Source of the DNA: Desulfuromonadales bacterium | GTDB lineage: Bacteria; Desulfobacterota; Desulfuromonadia; Desulfuromonadales; UBA2294 | Length of the DNA stretch: 5,603 bases | Assembly: GCA_014859615.1 (NCBI GenBank) | Contig: JACUTX010000169.1 | Span: forward strand, 1 to 5,603 | Reading direction: 5' to 3' | Shown here: positions 1 to 5,494 of the stretch, piece after piece | Position numbering within the stretch: position 1 is the first letter of the stretch | Layout: each line of letters opens with the position of its first letter | The notes under the pieces: generated by a model | What the model saw: the letters and a program-made list of their open reading frames with translations, nothing else | What the model was told of the DNA's origin: nothing | Databases searched by the model: none | Translations under genes and position numbers: made by a program

Positions 1-165
1 GGTGAATAAAACGGTTCAGTTGACGCCGTGATTGTCTGCGGCTTGACGGTCATCTTCGGGTGAATAAATTTAACAACTTGAAAGCCTGATTCTCGAGGTG
101 AAACATTTGCCCTGTCCAAACAACTTCACTCTGCCGGATTGCAGTTATTGAGTTTATTAAATAGC
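1..165. other. Left-edge stretch with no supportable gene
   Basis: I see no coding signal here on either strand: frames are short and have no recognisable protein similarity. The only structure is a 10-bp direct repeat, GGTGAATAAA, at 1-10 and 59-68, with loosely similar sequence following each copy. The next hairpin begins at 166. Confidence 0.5.
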
Positions 166-248
166 GGATGTCAGGCTTGACTCATGGATGTTTGTTTGTG
201 GCTCAAATACGAGACAGCCTGCTGATGAGTACGCAAGCCTGAACATCC
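166..248. repeat. BIME-like imperfect palindrome made of two inverted REP-like repeats
   Basis: The left arm GGATGTCAGGCTTG (166-179) pairs with CAAGCCTGAACATCC (234-248) with a single bulged A. The pairing continues as ACTCAT (180-185) with ATGAGT (225-230) across a 3-nt bulge (231-233). The loop is about 39 nt. The arm sequence, read as ATGAGTCAAGCCTGACATCC, recurs at 3161-3181 and, inverted, at 5429-5450, so this is a dispersed repeat and not a one-off dyad. Two inverted copies around a short spacer are the arrangement of BIME elements. Known REP sequences of the RAYT system often contain CAAGACCTGACC-like cores; relating this repeat to them is my inference. It lies outside the operon that starts near 373. 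Confidence 0.6.
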
Positions 249-372
249 AGCACATTGTCGTCGTTTGTGACCCGGGTCTTGGCAAGCCGAGTACGATTAT
301 TTCAATCTCATACCGGACTAAAAGAGATGCAGCGGTTAACGATAAAACAGAAGCCACAATCGGCATTTATCC

Positions 373-401
373 TTGACATAAATAGATAACCGTCTTAGCC
401 T
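373..401 (+). promoter_or_regulatory. Sigma-70 type promoter for the riboswitch-controlled operon
   Basis: A perfect -35 hexamer TTGACA lies at 373-378. A 17-bp spacer leads to TAGCCT at 396-401, which keeps the key T, A and final T of TATAAT. Transcription would begin near 408, a few bases before the riboswitch P1 helix. That placement supports the call independently of the hexamers. Confidence 0.6.
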
Positions 402-412
402 CACATCAAAAT

Positions 413-500
413 AGCCTCTCCGAAAAGAGCAAAGGTGGAGTGATCCACTGACGCAGAGCCACGGGCCTCATATAGAGGTAGCCGAGTCGCCAAAGAGATT
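413..500 (+). ncRNA. GEMM-I cyclic-dinucleotide riboswitch aptamer, A20 (cGAMP-type) variant
   Basis: The aptamer follows the GEMM-I layout. A short P1 can form from TCTC 417-420 with GAGA 495-498. The junction AAAAGAGCAAA (423-433) leads into P2, 434-439 paired with 444-449, capped by the GNRA tetraloop GTGA (440-443). The conserved GACGC-AGAGCC strand is 450-460. P3 pairs CCTC 466-469 with GAGG 475-478. The closing GGTAGCCGAGTCGCC strand is 477-491. Aligning to Vibrio Vc2 and the Geobacter cGAMP aptamer on the CAAA and AGCC anchors puts A428 at Vc2 position 20. G429 and C454 form the 21-46 pair, and A455 is the intercalating A47. G at position 20 is typical of c-di-GMP binders and A at 20 of 3',3'-cGAMP binders. 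G456 replaces a usually conserved A at position 48. Class is near certain; ligand is predicted from one base. Confidence 0.88.
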
Positions 501-504
501 GATT

Positions 505-529
505 TTTCTCAGAAGAAATTTTTGAGAAA
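505..529 (+). promoter_or_regulatory. AT-rich hairpin in the expression platform
   Basis: TTTCTCA (505-511) pairs with TGAGAAA (523-529) around an 11-nt loop. The TCTC at 507-510 can instead pair with GAGA 495-498, the 3' strand of P1. This offers a possible mutually exclusive fold linking aptamer state to downstream structure. The helices are short, so this is suggestive only. Confidence 0.35.
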
Positions 530-533
530 TATT

Positions 534-567
534 TGACGCCTGCCTTCGGATTTGGAGACAGGCGTTA
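534..567 (+). terminator. GC-rich hairpin, candidate riboswitch-controlled terminator or translation block
   Basis: ACGCCTG (536-542) pairs perfectly with CAGGCGT (559-565), with possible G.T and T-A extension outward. The 16-nt loop contains a C(UUCG)G tetraloop sequence at 544-549. The following bases are TATTGCG, a poor U-tract for a classical terminator. The 3' arm and loop hold GGAG (554-557) and AGG (560-562), just before an in-frame TTG at 568, so the hairpin could instead hide a ribosome site. It is very probably the output element of the riboswitch; which mechanism it uses is unresolved. Confidence 0.5.
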
Positions 568-636
568 TTGCGTTCAGGGCCTCTGGAGAAACCCTTTTGT
601 CCATTTCGATTTTCAATCGGTAGCATCGAGTCGCTT

Positions 637-2016
637 ATGAAGCAAAATGTGCATAAATCGGTTCGAACCTCTCTGAACCAGCAGCCGCAGCAGAAGTTCC
701 ACCTTTCTATGCGGAGTAAAATGGTGATATCCATCGGCATTTCAAGCGCATGGATCATATTCTGTGCGGTTCTGGCTATCCCCTGGATCAACGATCTGTC
801 TGCTCTTTTTGGCCTCCCCCTGGCCCTGCTGATGGTGTTCGGTGTTGCCCTGATTCCGGGGTGGGCCAACGCCTACCTGATTGCCGGTCTGCTCCTCGAC
901 CGGCGGCCGATCTATACTCAACACACGCAACTGCCGCCGGTCTCTGTTTTGATCGCGGCCTACAATGAACAAGAATGTATCCTCGAAACGCTGCATTCGG
1001 TCGCCCGGCAACAATATCCGGGAGAGGTCGAAATCGTCGTCATCAACGACGGCTCTTCCGACAACACCAGCGCTGAAATCGAACGCGCCCGGAAACGCCT
1101 GGCCGGTTATCCGCACATTGTTCTTTGTCCCCTTGACCAGCAGCCGAATCAGGGGAAATCGGCTGCGCTCAATTACGGGCTGGCAGCCGCCAGTCATGAG
1201 ATTTTGGTGACCGTCGACGCTGACACGACGATGTACTGCGACAGCCTGGCCCGCCTCGTCACCAATCTGGTTGATGGCCCGAAGAACATCGCGGCGGTGG
1301 CCGGTACCGTCCTGGTGAAAAATTCGCGCGAGTCGCTGATGGGGCGTCTGCAGGAGTGGGACTATTTTCTCGGGATCGCCGTGGTCAAGCGGATTCAGTC
1401 CCTTTATCTCGGGACCATGGTGGCGCAAGGAGCTTTTTCTGCTTACTGGCGCCACGCTGTTGAAGCCGTTGGTGGCTGGGAGAATACGGTCGGTGAAGAC
1501 ATTGTTTTGACCTGGGCTCTCCACAAAAAGGGGTATCGTGTCAATTATGCTGAAAACGCCTTTGTCTTTACCTCGGTGCCAGAAACCTATGGGCAATTTT
1601 TCCGTCAGCGTCAACGCTGGGCACGTGGCTTGATCGAAGCCTTTGTTCGCCATCCGGACATCATATTCAAGCTCCGTCCGTATTCGCCATTTGTTTACCT
1701 CAATCTCCTATTCCCGTATCTCGATGCCGCGTTCCTGCTGTTTTTTCTCCCCGGGTTGATCGCCGCACTCTTTTTCGAGATCTATGCTTTGGTCGGGATC
1801 ATGACGCTGGCGCTGCTGCCGCTGATGATCCTGATCAACGCGATCATGTATTTCCATCAGCGCAGAATTTTTCGCCATCATGGTCTCAATATCCGCAGAA
1901 ATCTTCTCGGCTTATTGCTCTACATGTTCACTTACCAGACCATCATGTCTCCGGCCAGTCTCGCCGGCTATCTGTCGGAATTACTGTGCTTCAAGAAAAG
2001 TTGGGGAACTAAATGA
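637..2016 (+). CDS. PgaC-like processive family 2 glycosyltransferase (membrane polysaccharide synthase)
   Basis: This is an inner-membrane GT2 enzyme that would polymerise a nucleotide-sugar into an extracellular beta-linked polysaccharide. Numbered from the ATG at 637 (459 residues), two hydrophobic segments lie at about 30-50 and 60-85. The cytosolic GT-A domain spans about 101-330 and has NDGSSDN (137-143), DAD (194-196), GED (286-288) and QRQRW (324-328), the D,D,D,QxxRW signature of processive synthases. Three further membrane segments lie at about 355-447. The length and layout match PgaC (poly-beta-1,6-GlcNAc synthase), but cellulose- or hyaluronan-like products cannot be excluded. 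The start is uncertain: the frame is open from a TTG at 568, and ATGs at 709 and 721 are alternatives, the last with GGAG 4 nt upstream. The gene follows the riboswitch and overlaps the next gene by ATGA. No PgaD-like partner is present. Confidence 0.88.
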   Translation: MKQNVHKSVRTSLNQQPQQKFHLSMRSKMVISIGISSAWIIFCAVLAIPWINDLSALFGLPLALLMVFGVALIPGWANAYLIAGLLLDRRPIYTQHTQLPPVSVLIAAYNEQECILETLHSVARQQYPGEVEIVVINDGSSDNTSAEIERARKRLAGYPHIVLCPLDQQPNQGKSAALNYGLAAASHEILVTVDADTTMYCDSLARLVTNLVDGPKNIAAVAGTVLVKNSRESLMGRLQEWDYFLGIAVVKRIQSLYLGTMVAQGAFSAYWRHAVEAVGGWENTVGEDIVLTWALHKKGYRVNYAENAFVFTSVPETYGQFFRQRQRWARGLIEAFVRHPDIIFKLRPYSPFVYLNLLFPYLDAAFLLFFLPGLIAALFFEIYALVGIMTLALLPLMILINAIMYFHQRRIFRHHGLNIRRNLLGLLLYMFTYQTIMSPASLAGYLSELLCFKKSWGTK

Positions 2017-2930
2017 TCCGCATCAGCTTCTTCCTCCTCATGGTCACGCTCTCTTCTCCCTGTTACGGCGCCCGGATATTCAGTGAAGTCAACGGCACCC
2101 GCGACAGCGATAATGCCAGCACACTTGAGTTGCTCGCCGGATATCGCCAAACGCTTGTAACCGTCGGCAACAGTGAATTTGAAATGGCCGGAGGGGATCG
2201 CACCTATTTCGAACCGGGCGAGCGGGAACGGTTTTCCGTCGGACGGCTGGAGCTGCGTAGCGATCAAAATCGGAGCTGGCAGCTCAAAGTCCGCACAGAC
2301 TTCCTTCACGGCGACAACTGGTCGCCGCTCTTGCCCGCAGCCTTTTTCAGCTCTCAGCCGAACGACTCCTGGTCCGTTGAACTTTCAGTCGAACGGGAAG
2401 TGGTCGATTCGGTCAGTGCCATTCAACAGCGGCTCCATCTCGACAGCTACGCCCTGTCGGCCGATTATCGTATCAACAGCAGCTGGACAGTTGTCGGTGC
2501 CGCCATTTACCAGCGGTTCAGCGACGGCAACAATAAGCAAGGCGGGATCGGCCGGATTATTTACTCTTTGCAGCAATTGCCCAATTTCAATCTGCAATTG
2601 AAAGGACGCCTGATCCAGTCCGATCGAGACAGTATCGACTATTTTTCACCCCGAACGCTGCGTGAAGGTTTTTTGTTGCTCGGCTATGCAGCTCCCTTCG
2701 CTGATGATAACTGGGTCATTAAACTGCTAGGCGGCCCCGGAATACAAAAGATCGATCCGTTTTTTGAAGAGTCACAGACCAAGGTTGCGTTTTTGGGCGA
2801 GCTCGCCCTGCACGGCTGGTTTAATGACAGCTGGCAGCTGGTCGCGAAGCTCGGTTGTACTTCAGCCAATGAAACGCGGGATGCGTATCAATACTGGTTT
2901 ACAACCATGCACCTGGGTTATGTTTGGTAA
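2013..2930 (+). CDS. Outer-membrane beta-barrel protein, probable polysaccharide export porin
   Basis: This 305-residue protein begins with a Sec signal peptide: MIR, then a hydrophobic core, then SSPCYGA with likely cleavage near residue 19-20. The rest is rich in alternating polar and aromatic strands separated by Asn/Asp/Gly turns, and it ends in GYVW with a C-terminal aromatic residue, as expected for a BAM-inserted barrel. A YFSP segment at about residues 210-213 recalls the barrel of PgaA and YaiO-like porins, but there is no TPR domain, so it would correspond to the barrel alone. Start choice is firm: GGGGA lies 5 nt before the ATG, which overlaps the synthase stop as ATGA, implying coupled translation. 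From its position after a PgaC-like synthase I infer that it carries the polymer through the outer membrane. The family assignment is from pattern only; specificity is unknown. Confidence 0.72.
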   Translation: MIRISFFLLMVTLSSPCYGARIFSEVNGTRDSDNASTLELLAGYRQTLVTVGNSEFEMAGGDRTYFEPGERERFSVGRLELRSDQNRSWQLKVRTDFLHGDNWSPLLPAAFFSSQPNDSWSVELSVEREVVDSVSAIQQRLHLDSYALSADYRINSSWTVVGAAIYQRFSDGNNKQGGIGRIIYSLQQLPNFNLQLKGRLIQSDRDSIDYFSPRTLREGFLLLGYAAPFADDNWVIKLLGGPGIQKIDPFFEESQTKVAFLGELALHGWFNDSWQLVAKLGCTSANETRDAYQYWFTTMHLGYVW

Positions 2931-2960
2931 TATTTTTATCGACGGTGTGAAGATAATCCA

Positions 2961-3020
2961 TTAGAACTCCAGCTTGATCACTCCCCAGACGTAGCGTCCG
3001 ACATAAAAGCTTGGCGTTCA
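2961..3020 (-). pseudogene. Possible decayed C-terminus of a beta-barrel protein
   Basis: Read on the minus strand, 18 codons from 3017 to 2964 give a segment ending GRYVWGVIKLEF followed by TAA (2963-2961). Alternating hydrophobic residues with a terminal Phe are the insertion signature of outer-membrane proteins. An in-frame TGA at 3020-3018 closes the upstream side, so at most a remnant remains. A segment this short could be chance; it is listed because it converges on the intact barrel gene and sits in otherwise gene-free DNA. Confidence 0.22.
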
Positions 3021-3107
3021 TGAGGGTGTTGAGCAGGATGCAAACAAAAAAGTGCCCCGCCTTCTGCAAAATCCGATGGTAGATACCGGCAGATTGGATT
3101 ATTTTTT

Positions 3108-3148
3108 AAACCGCTCTATCGGCATCTGCTGATGGGCGGTTTTCGTTT
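3108..3148 (+). terminator. Rho-independent terminator downstream of the polysaccharide operon
   Basis: AAACCGCTC (3108-3116) pairs with GGGCGGTTT (3134-3142) over nine pairs with one G.T. ATC/GAT (3118-3120 with 3131-3133) extends the helix above a bulged T, leaving a 10-nt loop. The stem runs into TTTTCGTTT. The orientation fits the plus-strand operon ending at 2930, although it lies about 180 bp beyond the stop. Confidence 0.6.
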
Positions 3149-3153
3149 GAGTA

Positions 3154-3181
3154 ATATACCCATGAGTCAAACCTGAACACC
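3154..3181 (+). repeat. REP-like repeat copy at the left border of the R-M module
   Basis: ATATACC (3154-3160) is followed by CATGAGTCAAACCTGAACACC (3161-3181), matching the arms of the 166-248 palindrome. The reverse complement of 5429-5450 reads ATATACCATTAGTCAAGTCTGG, the same repeat with one missing C and a few substitutions, so the two copies face each other around the methyltransferase and nuclease genes. GTTTGA (3145-3150) and TCAAAC (3167-3172) also form a small local dyad. Confidence 0.55.
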
Positions 3182-3236
3182 GGCACTGCTGACTTCTGAG
3201 TGTCTTATTCTGTCGCAATCAAAAGTTATATCAAGA

Positions 3237-3266
3237 TTGTATCTAAAGCACATAATACGTTACAAT
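3237..3266 (+). promoter_or_regulatory. Candidate promoter of the methyltransferase gene
   Basis: TACAAT at 3261-3266 matches TATAAT at five of six bases. TTGTAT at 3237-3242 is a weak -35 at an 18-bp spacing. Transcription from about 3273 would leave a leader of about 26 nt carrying the AAGGG ribosome site. A TTGACA at 3278-3283 lies too close to the start codon to be the main promoter, and could be a second or chance site. Confidence 0.35.
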
Positions 3267-3298
3267 CCGCAATTAATTTGACAAGGGTAATTCCAACT

Positions 3299-4483
3299 AT
3301 GGACAATATCTCAACAATGGTTTCTGATGAAAAATACAAATTAATTGATCTTTTCTCCGGCTGCGGGGGGATGACTCGTGGCTTTATTGATACCGGCCGT
3401 TTTGAGTCTGTCTTCGCCAATGATTTTAACAGTTTTGCTGTTGAGTCTTACAAAGCCAACTTCGATAAAAAGGGTGCACATACCGTTTTAGGTGACATCG
3501 TTGATTTGATAGATAACCATAGCCATACAATTCCCTCTGCAGATATCGTAATTGGTGGACCCCCCTGCCAGGGTTTTTCTCTGCTTAACAAAAACCGGCA
3601 AGGTGATCCAAGACGATCATTGTGGTTTCAATTTATGCGGGTTGTTGAACTGTCAGGTGCTCGCGTTGTTGTCATGGAGAACGTCAGGCAGCTCCTCACG
3701 TCGCCGGAATGCGAAGCAATACTGGCTACACTTAAAAAGCTTGGATTCAAATACCTTCAAAAAAGAGTTCTGAATGCTGCAGATTACGGAGTCCCCGAAA
3801 TGCGTTTCAGAACAATTATCATGGCATCAAAAGACAATCACATCTCCTTGCCAGTCCCTTCACATTGTGACCCTGCAAAACTCCTTGATTTAGAGTCGAA
3901 CTTACTCCACACACCGTTACCACAACCTTGGAACACTGTGAAGTCAGCAATCGGCAATCTATCCGAGCCCATTGGAACAGAAATCAGAAACTTGCCTTCT
4001 CCGCAAAATTTACATTTCGGTCGACAACCTAGACCTGAAAGCGTCGAAAGGTACCTGGCCGTCCCTCCGGGCGGCAACAGATTCGATTTGCAACGCAACA
4101 GACCTGACATTACACCGGCCTGCTGGATAAACAAACCTACGGGGAGCACTGATCTGTTCGGGCGTTTGTGGTGGAACCGGCCATCAGTGACAATCCGAAC
4201 GGAATTTTTCAAACCCGAAAAGGGGCGTTATCTACATCCCGATCAAAACCGCCCAATCACTCATCGTGAAGCCGCTCGAATACAATCCTTTCCTGATGAT
4301 TTTATTTTTAAAGGACCTAAAATTGAAATAGCTAAACAGATAGGGAATGCTGTTCCTCCGCTTTTAGCTAAAGCCATAGGCTTTGAGGCCATTCGTTCTC
4401 TTGATGGACAAACAGACTCCAGATATGTCAATGAAACAGAAACTATCTATCAGCAGTTAGCTGCTGTAAAAATTGCGGTGTAA
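3299..4483 (+). CDS. C5-cytosine DNA methyltransferase of a type II R-M system
   Basis: It transfers a methyl group from S-adenosylmethionine to C5 of cytosine in a specific DNA site, protecting that site from a cognate nuclease. Numbered from the ATG at 3299 (394 residues), the conserved motifs are in standard order: I, DLFSGCGG (17-24, AdoMet binding); IV, GGPPCQGFS (86-94) with catalytic Cys90; VI, ENV (127-129); VIII, ending in MRFR (154-171); IX, REAARIQSFPDDF (323-335); X, QIGNAVPP (347-354). The stretch from about 172 to 322 should hold the target recognition domain; I cannot predict the site. No essential residue is missing. The start at 3299 is chosen for AAGGG 11 nt upstream. A GTG at 3200 would add 33 residues with no ribosome site and no motif. 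Base composition is visibly more AT-rich than the 637-2930 operon, fitting transfer. The nuclease gene follows after 4 nt. Confidence 0.95.
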   Translation: MDNISTMVSDEKYKLIDLFSGCGGMTRGFIDTGRFESVFANDFNSFAVESYKANFDKKGAHTVLGDIVDLIDNHSHTIPSADIVIGGPPCQGFSLLNKNRQGDPRRSLWFQFMRVVELSGARVVVMENVRQLLTSPECEAILATLKKLGFKYLQKRVLNAADYGVPEMRFRTIIMASKDNHISLPVPSHCDPAKLLDLESNLLHTPLPQPWNTVKSAIGNLSEPIGTEIRNLPSPQNLHFGRQPRPESVERYLAVPPGGNRFDLQRNRPDITPACWINKPTGSTDLFGRLWWNRPSVTIRTEFFKPEKGRYLHPDQNRPITHREAARIQSFPDDFIFKGPKIEIAKQIGNAVPPLLAKAIGFEAIRSLDGQTDSRYVNETETIYQQLAAVKIAV

Positions 4484-4487
4484 TGAT

Positions 4488-5402
4488 ATGGATTCAGAGA
4501 AGGCTCAGCTGAAACAGCAATTAATTCAATTGTTATCTGCTTTTGAGACCGGAACAAAGGTCGATCTTCGCACACAGGTTTTGTCTTTGTTGCCGGTGTG
4601 GGACACACTAAAAGAGCTAGGAACGTCACTGCTTCCTGCTGATATGGCTAAATCCGCAAGAGATCGAATTCTGCTTTACCTGCGGCAATACCCCTGTCAA
4701 ATCATTTCCCATAAAGAAATCATGATCATTGCTGGCATTAGCGAATGGGCCAGACGAGTACGTGAACTGCGTGTCGAATACGGCTGGGCCATCATGAGCG
4801 GTACAACTGCACGTGAAATGCAAGACGCTGGCGAACGGGTCAACATCCTTGATTGCTCAGAGATGAAACCGGAAGACTATATTCTGATCAATGAACATCA
4901 AGATAGAGATGCTGCCTACCGTTGGAATGTCGCCAATGAGATTCGTAAAAGCTCCGGCGGTACAAAAGCCCACATCCTTGAATATTTACGCCGTAACGTC
5001 GGTAATCCGGTGAGCGGTGAGGAGTTAAGGTATGTCGCTAACAATACAACTGAATGGGCGCGACGGGTCAGAGAGTTACGCACAGAATACGGTTGACCAG
5101 TCAGATCCAGGCAGAACGGAAGGCCCGACCTTGCCGTTGGCGTCTATATTTTAGAGGAAGATCGGCAAGCACCCTCTCATGATCGTAAAATTGATGATCA
5201 TGTAAGAAGAGATGTTCTCGTTAGAGATGCGTATTGCTGCAAGGGTTGTGGTTGGTCGCGTGAGCAATGGAACGCAGATGACCCAAGATATCTTGAATTG
5301 CACCACCTCGAACATCATATTGATAAAGGCAGTAACAGCGCTGAAAACCTGAAAACACTCTGCAATGTTTGTCATGATGTAGCACACAGGGGTAAGGGTT
5401 AA
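4488..5402 (+). pseudogene. HNH restriction endonuclease gene interrupted by an in-frame TGA
   Basis: As encoded, the frame runs from ATG 4488 to TAA 5400-5402 (304 codons plus stop), broken only by TGA at 5094-5096. The N-terminal part has two related wHTH-like units, about residues 57-103 and 159-202, each containing EWARRVRELR and EYG, likely the DNA-recognition portion. In unit 1 EYG is followed by Trp (TGG); in unit 2 the same codon is TGA, so one G-to-A change explains the stop. After it the frame gives an HNH domain: C251xxC254, LHHLEHH (271-277), Asn287, then C292xxC295H. The downstream part has no usable start of its own before the catalytic motif. The gene begins 4 nt after the methyltransferase stop with only a weak GGTG site, so the pair is an operon and this is its cognate nuclease. 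The truncated 202-residue product would bind DNA at best. A sequencing error or suppression of the TGA could restore activity. Confidence 0.85.
5097..5402 (+). other. HNH/zinc-ribbon nuclease domain segment downstream of the TGA
   Basis: These 101 sense codons continue the upstream reading frame. CCKGC and CNVCH supply two CxxC knuckles for a structural zinc. LELHHLEHH, the later Asn in SAENLKTLC and the final His residues form the beta-beta-alpha-metal HNH core that cleaves DNA. The only in-frame candidate start is a TTG inside the HNH motif, so it is not an independent gene. It is listed separately because it would be missed if the upstream part were annotated alone. Confidence 0.85.
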
Positions 5403-5428
5403 CCTTTCTGCTATTTGAAGGAGATGCG

Positions 5429-5450
5429 CCAGACTTGACTAATGGTATAT
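5429..5450 (-). repeat. REP-like repeat copy at the right border of the R-M module
   Basis: CCAGACTTGACTAATGG (5429-5445) plus TATAT (5446-5450) matches 172-187 (CAGGCTTGACTCATGG) at 14 of 16 bases. It is the inverted counterpart of the copy at 3154-3181. It lies about 27 bp after the nuclease frame ends and about 45 bp before the end of the putative transposase fragment on the minus strand. Confidence 0.5.
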
Positions 5451-5471
5451 GGGGTAAGGTCATAAGAGTTT

Positions 5472-5488
5472 AATCATGCTGTGATTTT
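5472..5488 (+). terminator. Weak terminator-like hairpin after the R-M genes
   Basis: AATCA (5472-5476) pairs with TGATT (5482-5486), followed by only TTG. The stem is short and AT-rich, so termination here would be inefficient at best. Confidence 0.2.
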
Positions 5489-5494
5489 GACTAT

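Noticed and set aside
221..245. CTGATGA motif reminiscent of a hammerhead ribozyme core
   Set aside because: The obligatory GAAA partner strand and stem III geometry are absent; the stretch is explained by the repeat arm.
188..376. 62-codon plus-strand open frame (and an opposing 69-codon frame at 157-366)
   Set aside because: Neither has a recognisable motif or a ribosome site. Both overlap the repeat palindrome, and the plus-strand frame runs into the promoter -35 box.
742..1653. 303-codon minus-strand open frame
   Set aside because: It is antisense to the glycosyltransferase core, whose motifs are unmistakable, and its translation shows no domain. It is a shadow of GC-rich codon use.
3030..3075. 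A-run next to GTGCCCCGCC as a minus-strand terminator
   Set aside because: On the minus strand a GC-rich stretch precedes a T-run, but no complementary arm exists upstream to form a stem.
3200..3298. GTG at 3200 as the methyltransferase start
   Set aside because: No ribosome site precedes it, the extra 33 residues carry no family motif, and the candidate promoter at 3237-3266 would lie inside the gene.
5094..5135. TGA as a selenocysteine codon
   Set aside because: No SECIS-like hairpin is apparent just downstream, and the paralogous repeat has Trp (TGG) at this position, pointing to a nonsense mutation.
5151..5463. Minus-strand open frames of 78 and 80 codons
   Set aside because: They are antisense to the HNH domain with its clear CxxC and HNH residues, and have no motif of their own.
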